This document shows, piece after piece, positions 48,192 through 55,512 of a stretch of 64,000 nt of DNA. The notes under the pieces are model-generated. The model was not told the origin of the DNA, searched no databases, and worked only from the letters and a program-made list of their open reading frames with translations. The DNA comes from Fictibacillus arsenicus (lineage in GTDB: Bacteria > Bacillota > Bacilli > Bacillales > Fictibacillaceae): contig NZ_MQMF01000002.1 in the NCBI RefSeq assembly GCF_001999465.1, positions 310,001 to 374,000 of the forward strand, read 5' to 3'. How positions within the stretch are numbered: the first letter of the stretch is position 1; every line of letters begins with the position of its first letter. Made by a program: the position numbers and the translations under genes.

Positions 48192-49265
48192 CTAAATGGT
48201 CAGCTGCTTTTCCTCGCTTTTTTGCTGTTCTAGTTTTAATGTGTTTCTCCCTGCTGCTTTTGCTTCGTAAAGGAGCGTATCTGCTCGATGTATAATATCT
48301 GCCGGACGTTCTTCCTTTTGATAAAAAGCAATTCCATAACTTAATGTAACGGGAAGTTCTCCATCCTTATGTATATACGGATACATTTGAAGGTGGGTAT
48401 TAACCTGCAGGATCGTTTGTGTCACTTCATATTCAGATGCGGTTTCCATGATCCACGCAAATTCTTCTCCTCCATATCGATAAGCTTTACCTTCTTTTGC
48501 GGGTAAATATCGCTCGAATGCTGCAGCAACAAGTTTAAGGACTTCATCACCTATAACATGTCCGTGTTTATCGTTAAATTCTTTGAAATGATCAATATCA
48601 CAAAGAACCAGCGCAAATAGGTCATTCTTTTTCGTTTTCTCTAAAACATCTTCCTGGAACTTTCGGTGGTTTAATAACCCTGTTAGATAATCCTGGAGAG
48701 ATTGCAGCTGGTACATATTTTTTTCGAAATAATACTGTCTTTCTTTAGATGCGATTACCCCTCCATATAGAGCAATCAGCCATAAAAATGACGTATTCAT
48801 AAAGAACTGAAAAAATTGTGCTGTCTCTTGATATCCTCCATCTCTTAAAAAGAAGTATAGAATAGCAATAAAACTGGCACCGCCAAGAATAAAAGAACCT
48901 TTTAATCTCCAGTAAAGGGCGGCATGAATAACAATCAAATATCCTACAGGCATAAATGGACTTTCCGAGCCTCCAGTCAGCTGCATGAGCCAAACATACG
49001 CAATATAATCGAAAAGAATTCCGCCTCTAGTAAAAATGAGGTAATAAAAAGACTTTTCAGGAGCTCTGTTTAAAACAATTTGTGTCGATGTCATGTAAAG
49101 GATTCCTATTGTAAAAAGGATCGGGAATGTTTCTTTGTTAAAATCCAAAACATCTGCGATCGGTTTGTAATAAAAAAGCGGTATACAAATGATAAGAAAG
49201 AACCATCGCAAAAGTGAGGAGATGGTCTCAGAACGATGTTCAGTGATAACAAATAAGTCTTTCAT
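48192..49265 (-). CDS. Membrane-bound diguanylate cyclase (GGDEF)
   Basis: 357 residues. The N-terminal 190 residues form about six membrane helices with short loops (5TM/7TM-type sensor of unknown ligand). A GGDEF domain follows (about 195-350) with DHFKEFND for metal binding and an intact RYGGEEFAWI signature, so it should make c-di-GMP. No RxxD inhibitory site is evident. The ATG at 49265 has AGGAAGA upstream. Its extended -10 lies in a perfect inverted repeat at 49291-49314. Confidence 0.9.
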   Translation of the reverse strand: MKDLFVITEHRSETISSLLRWFFLIICIPLFYYKPIADVLDFNKETFPILFTIGILYMTSTQIVLNRAPEKSFYYLIFTRGGILFDYIAYVWLMQLTGGSESPFMPVGYLIVIHAALYWRLKGSFILGGASFIAILYFFLRDGGYQETAQFFQFFMNTSFLWLIALYGGVIASKERQYYFEKNMYQLQSLQDYLTGLLNHRKFQEDVLEKTKKNDLFALVLCDIDHFKEFNDKHGHVIGDEVLKLVAAAFERYLPAKEGKAYRYGGEEFAWIMETASEYEVTQTILQVNTHLQMYPYIHKDGELPVTLSYGIAFYQKEERPADIIHRADTLLYEAKAAGRNTLKLEQQKSEEKQLTI

Positions 49266-49290
49266 GCTGCCATCTTCCTTTGCATTTAGT

Positions 49291-49314
49291 TGCTATAATC
49301 AGGAAATTATAGCA
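49291..49314. promoter_or_regulatory. Perfect 9-bp inverted repeat overlapping an extended -10
   Basis: TGCTATAAT (49291-49299) and ATTATAGCA (49306-49314) are exact inverted arms separated by CAGGAA. On the minus strand the distal arm reads TGCTATAAT, an extended -10 that would start the cyclase mRNA about 34 bases before its ATG. The same element on the plus strand would face the other way. Confidence 0.6.
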
Positions 49315-49381
49315 CATGGTCTTTCTTGCTTAATATTACTTAAAATTCCATTTAATAAAAATCATACATAAGTCTCAGAAG

Positions 49382-50317
49382 CTATGCTTTAACTTCTCTT
49401 TTATTGCTGTACATCCGTTCATCAGCAAGCTGCAGGTAATAGTCAATATTTTCACAAGCATCGTCTAACAGTTCGATTGCACCATATGCTAATGAAATAG
49501 ATTTATTCCATGCCATCAGCTGGCTTTCCATCTTTTCAACCAGTTTGTATGCGGCTTCTTCTTTTATTCCCGGCAGCAAAAATACAAATTCATCTCCACC
49601 AAACCGGAACCCTGATAAAAGTTTTAATCGCTTAGATAACTCTGCAATCTGCTGTAAAAGCTCATCTCCAGCATGATGGCCATATTCATCATTGATATGT
49701 TTGAAGTTGTTTATATCAAACATGACGAGTGTAATCGGCACCTCTTGTTTTTGAGCTTTGCTAATTTCTTTTTCAAGACAATCATAGAAGTAACGGCGAT
49801 TATATAGATTTGTAAGCGGATCACGAATACTGATCTCTTTTAAATCTTTAAACTGCTGAGATGAAAACCCGCTTAAGAAACCTGTAATCGCACGATGTGC
49901 TACCGTGTTCCAGCGGTCCAGCATAAACAGCTGCACCTGCAGCGAGTCGGTAACGGTTACTTTTTTCATTTCTTTCAGAACGGATTCTCTTATACTTGTA
50001 GAAAAACAAGCTAGTGCTTGATGAGGAATTCTCTGGTGCCTTAAGAAATGAATGCCTGAGCGGAATGCTTTCTGTTCAGCTTGCTTCAAGAAATTCTGAA
50101 AACGTTCTTCCTGCAAAAATACTGCATGTACGATTCCACGCAAAAATTTCTCTAATATCTTTTCATATTGTTCAACAAAACCGTTCATAAATGAGCTGAA
50201 GTCATCAAACTGGCTTAAATGTTCTTTATGTGTATGTATCATCGTTGGAATCGACTTCTTAAATTCCTTAAACAAGCTCTTTTTGAGTGTGCGTAATTCT
50301 AGTTGGAAGTTTTCCAT
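49382..50317 (-). CDS. Cytosolic diguanylate cyclase with unknown helical sensor domain
   Basis: 311 residues. Residues 1 to about 150 are helical with no domain I can name (it includes FVEQYEKILEKFLRGIVHA and an Asp/Arg-rich stretch LFMLDRWNTVAHRAITGF). The GGDEF domain (about 150-308) has MFDINNFKHINDEYGHH and an intact FRFGGDEFVFLLPG, so it is probably active. GAGGGG lies 8 bases before the ATG. An intrinsic terminator ends 36 bp upstream and a c-di-GMP riboswitch lies about 270 bp upstream on the same strand, so read-through from that leader may control it. Confidence 0.88.
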   Translation of the reverse strand: MENFQLELRTLKKSLFKEFKKSIPTMIHTHKEHLSQFDDFSSFMNGFVEQYEKILEKFLRGIVHAVFLQEERFQNFLKQAEQKAFRSGIHFLRHQRIPHQALACFSTSIRESVLKEMKKVTVTDSLQVQLFMLDRWNTVAHRAITGFLSGFSSQQFKDLKEISIRDPLTNLYNRRYFYDCLEKEISKAQKQEVPITLVMFDINNFKHINDEYGHHAGDELLQQIAELSKRLKLLSGFRFGGDEFVFLLPGIKEEAAYKLVEKMESQLMAWNKSISLAYGAIELLDDACENIDYYLQLADERMYSNKREVKA

Positions 50318-50352
50318 TATTGCAACCCCTCAAATCTCAAAAATTTGCATAC

Positions 50353-50390
50353 AAAAAGCCATTACCCTTAAATAAAGGGAAATGGCTTTT
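50353..50390 (-). terminator. Terminator between the small ORF and the cyclase gene
   Basis: On the minus strand AAAAGCCATTTCCCTT pairs with AAGGGTAATGGCTTTTT, ending in a T5 run. It sits 36 bp upstream of the cyclase start. Confidence 0.85.
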
Positions 50391-50441
50391 AATGTTTAAT
50401 AACATTAAAATATTAATTTAATGTTTGACAAGCGTCGGAAC

Positions 50442-50519
50442 TCATCTACAGTGACAAGCGAAGTCTTTATGAAAACTGTGAGTTGCACCCAATAATATCA
50501 GGTGGTGAATTGTTTTCAT
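50442..50519 (-). CDS. Possible 25-residue His/Cys-rich peptide downstream of c-di-GMP riboswitch
   Basis: A 26-codon frame (ATG at 50519, TGA at 50444-50442) is the only ORF I find between the c-di-GMP-I aptamer and the following terminator. AGGATGGAAG lies 6 to 15 bases upstream. The peptide starts MKTIHHLILLG, has a short hydrophobic stretch, and ends in a polar tail with further His and two Cys residues (five His and two Cys in all). I do not recognise it. It could be the real target of the riboswitch, a leader peptide, or chance. Confidence 0.45.
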   Translation of the reverse strand: MKTIHHLILLGATHSFHKDFACHCR

Positions 50520-50590
50520 GATACTTCCATCCTGTCTTGTCAGATTAAATCCTATCACCTTTAAAACATCAATAATATCCGTTCCCCTTT

Positions 50591-50680
50591 GGCAACCGGC
50601 TGCCATTGTATGTTTCTTCATACTTTAGGCCCATAGCTTTGCGTCCCAGTTTTTCAACAGGTTTGCCTTTAAACAAAGGT
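50591..50680 (-). promoter_or_regulatory. Cyclic di-GMP-I riboswitch (GEMM-I)
   Basis: On the minus strand the conserved core is complete: GGCAAACC, a GAAA-type tetraloop stem, GGGACGCAAAGCTATGGGCCTAA, a P2 arm GTATG/CATAC, then ATGGCAGCCGG and GGTTGCC closing P1. All ligand-contacting stretches of the GEMM-I consensus are present. It is followed by the 25-codon ORF, a terminator and a diguanylate cyclase gene, all on the same strand. I see no terminator directly abutting the aptamer. Confidence 0.93.
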
Positions 50681-50699
50681 TTTCTATTCGTTTATAGAT

Positions 50700-50729
50700 A
50701 TTATATCCTATCAAGGTAAATTGTGCCAA
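50700..50729 (-). promoter_or_regulatory. Sigma-A promoter of the c-di-GMP riboswitch leader
   Basis: TTGGCA (50729-50724), 18 bp, TATAAT (50705-50700) on the minus strand; transcription would begin about 20 bases before the aptamer. Confidence 0.8.
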
Positions 50730-50754
50730 TATTTTCTATAGGACTTTAATACTA

Positions 50755-51456
50755 TTATTTATTACCCTTTTTTATGGATAATTTTAACTTACGATAGTAC
50801 CTATACCCAACTCTGATCATATTTAAAACAAAATACGGAATCCGAATGGGAAAACGATAAAAAACAGGCTTATAAACCTTGAAATAAGCCTTTCGTAAAT
50901 CCTTCCACATTCGGCAAGGTACTTTCTTATAAAAGTCAGAAACATCTACTATTATACCTTTTCCTTTTGAAATCATGACGTTCTTTCCATGTACATCATT
51001 CGGAAACAGTCCTCTTTTTTCAGCGTAATACAAAGCCTCATCAATATCTCGGATGACACTTTCAGGGATTTTGACCCCTTTATGAACACAATCATAAAGT
51101 GTGATCCCTTCTATTCTCTTTAAAATCAAAAATCTTTTTTCTGTATAATAGCAAACCGAATAGCCCGGATGTTCACCTAAACGTTCATAGACCTTCTTTT
51201 CTTCCAGAAGCCCACGCTCATCTCTGCCATAGATCTTCACCACATAAGACGGGTAGTCAGGATGATAAAATACCGCGGCATAATTGCCGCAGCCGAGTAT
51301 TCTCCACGGAAAAGGTATATTCACAGGACATACTGGGTCAAACGGGTTGCGGCTTTCGATCATAATCTCTCTATTCAATTGTCGTGCCATTTGGATAAAA
51401 CGTTCCATGTGTTTCCTCAATTTCTGATATTCTTCAGTAATAATATCATTCTGCAT
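50755..51456 (-). CDS. Serine/threonine-kinase-like protein (small Bacillus type)
   Basis: 233 residues with a compact protein-kinase-like fold. A glycine loop GCGNYAAVFYHP is followed by the likely ATP-binding Lys in YVVKIYG; the catalytic-loop equivalent is PNDVHGKNVMI and the DFG equivalent is IVDVSDF. B. subtilis has similar short proteins (YrzF, YbdM) with demonstrated or proposed kinase activity. The C-terminal 60 residues are Arg/Lys/Tyr-rich and might touch membrane or nucleic acid. Located just upstream of the riboswitch promoter. Substrate unknown. Confidence 0.75.
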   Translation of the reverse strand: MQNDIITEEYQKLRKHMERFIQMARQLNREIMIESRNPFDPVCPVNIPFPWRILGCGNYAAVFYHPDYPSYVVKIYGRDERGLLEEKKVYERLGEHPGYSVCYYTEKRFLILKRIEGITLYDCVHKGVKIPESVIRDIDEALYYAEKRGLFPNDVHGKNVMISKGKGIIVDVSDFYKKVPCRMWKDLRKAYFKVYKPVFYRFPIRIPYFVLNMIRVGYRYYRKLKLSIKKGNK

Positions 51457-51537
51457 TACGTTTATTGTATACAGACAGAGTCAAAAAGGAAACTTAAACA
51501 AGGTTGTTTTCTTTAATTTTGTTGCGATTTGAAAGAT

Positions 51538-51707
51538 GTTGATTTCCGCTCCAGGATGCTCGCTTTCCGCGGGGCGTGCGGTGAGCTTCATAGAAGGAAC
51601 CTTGCTTCTTCGTCTACAAGTTAATGCTACCCTATGTGAGCTTCCTCGTCACATGCCTTACGAGAAGCTTAACATGTGGTAGGCACGCATCTTACGCTCC
51701 TATCAAC
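51538..51707 (-). repeat. Dispersed modular repeat, copy E
   Basis: 170 bp, minus orientation, from GTTGATTTCCGCTCCAGG to CTATCAAC. It keeps the outer and central modules but lacks the CTCCT hairpin module (the join reads GTGAGCTTCATAGAAGG). It fills most of the gap between the kinase-like gene and its upstream neighbour. Confidence 0.85.
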
Positions 51708-51767
51708 TTGTCAATGAAGAGTCTTCATAAACGCTTTAGAAGAGAGCCTAAATAAAAGCAGTACTGA

Positions 51768-52127
51768 TTATTTTGATGCTACTCGAAGATATGACAGCAT
51801 GAGGGTTTCTGCTTTGTTTTTTAAGTGAACGTTTGGAAATCGCATAATTTCACGATAACCCCTGATAAATATCTCATATTCAGTAATATCATGATCTCTT
51901 CGTCCATCCATCACTTTAATTTTTCTTTTTTTAAGTTCAATGCGGACATCGTGAAGATCCTTGCTCACTTGATTCATAATCTGTTCCAACAATGCAATAT
52001 AAGGCCGTTTTATTTTAAATGGGGAACGATTCACAACTTTTAAATCTCTGTCAAATAGAGTAAGCATAATCGGATACATCACAAATTTTTCAATGAGTGA
52101 ACGTTCTTCTTCATTTCCATATTGCAT
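51768..52127 (-). CDS. Uncharacterised conserved Bacillaceae protein, 119 residues
   Basis: Soluble, charged, mostly helical 119-residue protein with a central basic patch (IELKKRKIKVMDGRRDHD). It resembles small uncharacterised Bacillus proteins of the YhjD kind, but I cannot confirm this without a search. GGGGGGAT lies upstream of the ATG. It starts 15 bp behind the WYL-like gene, so they probably form a two-gene operon. Function unknown. Confidence 0.7.
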   Translation of the reverse strand: MQYGNEEERSLIEKFVMYPIMLTLFDRDLKVVNRSPFKIKRPYIALLEQIMNQVSKDLHDVRIELKKRKIKVMDGRRDHDITEYEIFIRGYREIMRFPNVHLKNKAETLMLSYLRVASK

Positions 52128-52142
52128 GTCTATCCCCCCATT

Positions 52143-52352
52143 CTACGAAGGCAAAAATTTGAATTGCGCAGATAAAATATTTTTCAGCTCGAATGTTCTA
52201 AGTTGTTTGCGGACTGCGCAATAGGCTATTATTAATTTGCCGTCAAAAGAATATGGAGTAATAAGTCTGTGGCTGATCACACCTTTCTTTGATAAGTAGA
52301 TCATCTCGATGGCTGCCCTCTCCTGGATGCATCTTAACAACATGTTCGTCAT
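52143..52352 (-). CDS. WYL-domain-like miniprotein
   Basis: 69 residues from the ATG at 52352, which has a perfect AGGAGG about 9 bases upstream; the frame extends upstream but without a comparable site. The pattern AIEMIYLSKKGVISHRLITPY followed by CAVRKQLRTFELKNILSA is that of a single SH3-like WYL unit, the ligand-sensing fold usually found behind a DNA-binding domain. Here it stands alone. It may bind nucleotide or nucleic acid (inference). Confidence 0.7.
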   Translation of the reverse strand: MTNMLLRCIQERAAIEMIYLSKKGVISHRLITPYSFDGKLIIAYCAVRKQLRTFELKNILSAQFKFLPS

Positions 52353-52404
52353 TAAAAAAACCTCCTTTTTTTTATTATATGCGAACAAACGTTCTTTTTA
52401 TACA

Positions 52405-52442
52405 AGAAAAAAATACCTGCCCATAAAATGGCAGGTATTTAT
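52405..52442 (-). terminator. Terminator of the RsbR-type gene
   Basis: AAATACCTGCCAT pairs with ATGGGCAGGTATTT and is followed by a T-run on the minus strand, immediately after the stop. Confidence 0.85.
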
Positions 52443-52444
52443 TC

Positions 52445-53275
52445 TTAAATCGGCTGTTGAGCGATTCCCATTGCTTCAAGCTCCTGATAAAGATTTCCTG
52501 AAATTGAGATACCTTCAAAGCTGATTCCTAATGATACAACTGTTTGTGCTAATTCTGGGCGCATTCCACTCAATGTAACTTTTACCCCTAAAAGTTTAAG
52601 TGAATTGATAACCTTAAACAGGTTGTGAGCAACCATCGTATCAATGACCGGAACGCCTGATAGGTCGATAAATAAATGTTCAACTTGCAATTCTGTACAT
52701 TTCTGAAGAGACGTTTCCATGATTAATTTAGAGCGGTGTGTATCAATTGTACCGACAAGAGGCAGTACAGCTACAGTTCTTGTTAATCTGACAACAGGAA
52801 CAGAAAGCTCTTCAATCGCCTCACGTGCTAATCCAAGGACTCTGTTGTTGTTTTCAACATAAGCAACACTGAAAGCATGAACTGTTTCATCTAATAAAGG
52901 ATCAATAACAGAAGCTGCTTTAAGTACGGTCTCTACTGAAAAACTTTCATTATGAATCTCATTACGGATGAAATCCCATAATACAATCCGAAAGAATCGG
53001 GTGCTTTTCAAAGCCATGTCCAAAGGAAATTCGTATTGAACGGCAAGTTCGCCGCTCATCTTTCCCCACGCAATAAACCGAGGTTCAACATCCTCCATTT
53101 TTTGATAAAGTGCTTCCCCAAAATAACTAAATAAATCTCCTCGAAGCTTCAAAACCTGGTCAGTAAGCTCTGATACAGGTTCACCATACTCAGCTTTAAC
53201 TTCATCAATTTTTCTGGCAAGATCGTATTTATGTGTAAGGATCTTTTGCCCCAATTCATGCAATTGTCGTTCCAT
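52445..53275 (-). CDS. RsbR-type stressosome protein (STAS domain)
   Basis: 276 residues from the ATG at 53275. The N-terminal half (to about 150) is a helical, non-heme globin-like sensor as in RsbRA-RD. The C-terminal STAS domain reads LFIDLSGVPVIDTMVAHN ... LSGMRPELAQTVVSLGI, close to RsbR; the kinase-target position equivalent to Thr171 is Ser in DLSGV and the second target Thr is present in LAQT. It would join RsbS and RsbT in the stressosome that controls SigB, or a paralogous pathway. Its partners are not in this window. Length is nearest to RsbRB/RsbRD. Confidence 0.88.
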   Translation of the reverse strand: MERQLHELGQKILTHKYDLARKIDEVKAEYGEPVSELTDQVLKLRGDLFSYFGEALYQKMEDVEPRFIAWGKMSGELAVQYEFPLDMALKSTRFFRIVLWDFIRNEIHNESFSVETVLKAASVIDPLLDETVHAFSVAYVENNNRVLGLAREAIEELSVPVVRLTRTVAVLPLVGTIDTHRSKLIMETSLQKCTELQVEHLFIDLSGVPVIDTMVAHNLFKVINSLKLLGVKVTLSGMRPELAQTVVSLGISFEGISISGNLYQELEAMGIAQQPI

Positions 53276-53407
53276 CGTATCTATAATCCCCCTATAGAAT
53301 AAAAAATGATTGCATACCACTTATCTATATACCATTATTATACATGAGTTAAACCTGTTTTTAGAATTTTATGTCGGATTTTGTTCTTTTACTAGTAAGG
53401 AGGTACT

Positions 53408-53770
53408 ATGAAGATTTGGTTTGGGTTTATATTAGGTATTTTTGCAATGTCTCATTGGTCCACAAATGTTTTTGCCTGGGAATTAAAGGCCGAAACGATG
53501 AGTGAACGCATTGGGGCTGTTGGTTTGGGAGTTATTATTTTGTTATTCATATTACTGTCTATCTATAAACGATATCATTCTTCATTTTTTCATGGATTTA
53601 TTGCTGCAATAGGATTGTTTTTAACAGTAGACAACATTTTGTTCCATTGGGTTTTTCAGCTGCACAGAGTAACGAGCGGGCCTGAAGCAATTGTGCTAGA
53701 ACCATTATTTGTTATAGCAGGGTTTGGCTTAGTGTATTATACGTGGAAAAAAGAACAGCAGATCATCTAG
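53408..53770 (+). CDS. Small membrane protein, DUF2243-like
   Basis: 120 residues, four membrane helices, the first possibly a signal sequence ending at VFA-WE. The segment NILFHWVFQLHRVTSGPEA followed by LEPLFV recalls the histidine motif of DUF2243 proteins; function unknown. AAGGAGG lies just before the ATG. Its stop shares the bases CTAG with the stop of the convergent amidase gene. Confidence 0.7.
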   Translation: MKIWFGFILGIFAMSHWSTNVFAWELKAETMSERIGAVGLGVIILLFILLSIYKRYHSSFFHGFIAAIGLFLTVDNILFHWVFQLHRVTSGPEAIVLEPLFVIAGFGLVYYTWKKEQQII

Positions 53771-54423
53771 TTATGTTCAATGTAAACAGCAAAACCAGCA
53801 GCTTTAGCTTTGGCTGCAAGTTTTTGTGCGTTCTCTCTGGATGAAAACGCCCCGATCTGCACTTTAAAAAGATTGTCTGGTGAAGTTGCTGTTTCTTTGA
53901 ATTCATCATGATTGACCAGCCTTTTTTTTAATTCATATTTAACATCTTCAATAAAAAAAGGAAAGCTTTTATCGTATTGATGGAAACTGTTCAGCGGGTC
54001 TGTTCTTCTCTTCGGATCCAGCTGAAAATGTCCTTTGATGCAGATCTCTGGATTCCATTGATATTTCTCACACAAATAAGCAAAAAACCAAACATAGCGG
54101 TTGTAAGCTTCTGAAAAATTAATTGATGACCCATAGCACAACTCTACTCCTATCGCCCATTCATTGGCATCTGAAACATTTGATCGAACATGCCAGGCTT
54201 TTTCATGCAGTGGGATAATAACCAGAATTTCTTTATCGTCAATAAACACATGTGCAGAGGCTTCCAATGGTCTGCTGTTAAAATAGTTAAAATTTTGCCT
54301 GGCTGTTGAACCTGGGTTTCCTGTATCATGAGCAACTGCATAACGAGGAGTCCGGTTTCCGCCTGGACGCTGCTTAAGTTCCTTTTTGATATGCTGGTTT
54401 GTAATCAAGTATTTCTCCTTCAA
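53767..54423 (-). CDS. N-acetylmuramoyl-L-alanine amidase with SPOR domain
   Basis: Amidase_2 cell-wall hydrolase of 218 residues. Zinc and catalytic residues are visible in YAVAHDTGNPGS, GVELCYG and KGHFQLDPKRRTDP; the C-terminal SPOR domain (LFKVQIGAFSSRENAQKLAAKAKAAGFAVYI) binds denuded glycan. No signal peptide, so it resembles the CwlA/CwlH/XlyA group of spore- or prophage-type lysins; a mother-cell role in sporulation is plausible. The start is a TTG with GGAGG 7 bases upstream. Confidence 0.88.
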   Translation of the reverse strand: MKEKYLITNQHIKKELKQRPGGNRTPRYAVAHDTGNPGSTARQNFNYFNSRPLEASAHVFIDDKEILVIIPLHEKAWHVRSNVSDANEWAIGVELCYGSSINFSEAYNRYVWFFAYLCEKYQWNPEICIKGHFQLDPKRRTDPLNSFHQYDKSFPFFIEDVKYELKKRLVNHDEFKETATSPDNLFKVQIGAFSSRENAQKLAAKAKAAGFAVYIEHN

Positions 54424-54471
54424 AGCTACACCTCCAAATTAATAACCTTCATTTATAAATGTTTTTCTGCA

Positions 54472-54503
54472 TAAAAAAAGAGCCATAACGGCTCAACTTT
54501 TTT
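54472..54503 (-). terminator. Terminator candidate downstream of repeat F
   Basis: GAGCC and GGCTC with flanking A/T tracts (AAAAAAAGAGCC ... GGCTCAACTTTTTT). On the minus strand it would end transcripts from the 35-residue gene and repeat F. Confidence 0.65.
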
Positions 54504-54536
54504 ACAGTTTTTGCGATCTTCGGTGTTCTTGTTAGT

Positions 54537-54745
54537 GTTTGATTATAGCTCCAGGATGCTCACTTTCCACGGGGAGGGCGGTGGGAGACTCATGGCGCTT
54601 TGTGCCTTAAGGAGTCTCACCTGCCCCACTTCATAGAAGGAACCTTGCTCCTGCGTCTAGTTAATGCTACCGATGTGAATTCCTCGTCGCATGCCTTGCG
54701 GGAAGCTTATCATGTAGTAGGCACGCACTTTGCGCTCCAATCAAT
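54537..54745 (-). repeat. Dispersed modular repeat, copy F
   Basis: About 209 bp in minus orientation, with all modules of copies A and B but more decayed ends (GTTTGATTATAGCTCCAGG and CCAATCAAT). It lies between a minus-strand small gene and the minus-strand amidase gene. Confidence 0.8.
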
Positions 54746-54805
54746 TTGTCAATGAAAAAACGTAACAAAATACCTGAAGCTACAACTTTTTAGAAAAGGC
54801 TATTC

Positions 54806-54913
54806 TCACATTCCGCCCGGCGGCGATTGAGTTGTGATTGCCCAAATCCAGTAAGCGATACCTACTAAAAAACCAAAACCAAGAAGTACAAAAAACAATG
54901 TTGAATTCTTCAT
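54806..54913 (-). CDS. 35-residue single-span membrane peptide
   Basis: I found this short frame by eye: ATG at 54913, stop TGA at 54808-54806. AAGGGGA lies about 8 bases upstream. The peptide has a polar start (MKNS), a single hydrophobic helix of about 22 residues ending in AYWIWAI, and a short tail TTQSPPGGM. Composition and site spacing argue for a real gene; it resembles the tiny subunits that join oxidase or transporter complexes, but I cannot name a family. It lies divergent from the MarR gene. Confidence 0.6.
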   Translation of the reverse strand: MKNSTLFFVLLGFGFLVGIAYWIWAITTQSPPGGM

Positions 54914-55003
54914 CTAGTATTCCCCTTAACCCTTTTACTTTCTTTCTTATTAAATATAAATTATCATATACTTAGAGAAGAAACAAAAAGCAAGGGTGTT
55001 AAT

Positions 55004-55441
55004 ATGGAAACTAACGAGCAATCCCAATCAAGAAATAATTTAGAACGCGAATTGGAAATGAGTTTACGCAGACTTTTTCGGACACTCAGAAAAGGTTTGA
55101 ATGAAGTTTATACCGATTATATTCCCAGCAATGAATTTGCAGTTCTGCAGACTCTTCACAAGAACAGTCCTCTAATGGCTTCTGAGATCGCCAATGAATT
55201 AAAAGTTTCATCCAGCCATATAACAGCTGTTACAGACCGGCTTGTTGGAAAAAACTATATTCAGCGGGTACGTTCCGATTCTGACCGCAGAATCGTTTAT
55301 CTCGAAATTACTGAAGACGGCAAGAAGATTGCAGATGAGATGGATCAAATTAAAAATGAGTATTTAGCTAAAAAGTTTACTCATTTATCAGAAGAAGAAA
55401 TGAAGCTCATGGTAGCTGCTTCTACAAAACTGCTTGATTGA
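55004..55441 (+). CDS. MarR family transcriptional regulator
   Basis: 145 residues with the winged-helix core: ASEIANELKVSSSHITAVTDRLVGKNYIQRVRSDSDRRIVYLEITEDGKK contains the recognition helix and the DxRxxxxxxT wing. It probably represses itself and the downstream MFS exporter; B. subtilis has the similar MdtR (YusO)-MdtP pair. AAGGGTG precedes the ATG. I did not find a convincing palindromic operator. Confidence 0.9.
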   Translation: METNEQSQSRNNLERELEMSLRRLFRTLRKGLNEVYTDYIPSNEFAVLQTLHKNSPLMASEIANELKVSSSHITAVTDRLVGKNYIQRVRSDSDRRIVYLEITEDGKKIADEMDQIKNEYLAKKFTHLSEEEMKLMVAASTKLLD

Positions 55442-55512
55442 TAGGCAGTTTTGCTTTTTTTAAATACTTCACTTTATTAATTATTTGTTAGATGAATAGG
55501 GGGAAACAGATT

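Noticed and set aside
54940-55003. Palindromic MarR operator
   Set aside because: The AT-rich stretch has only short imperfect symmetry, not above chance for such composition.
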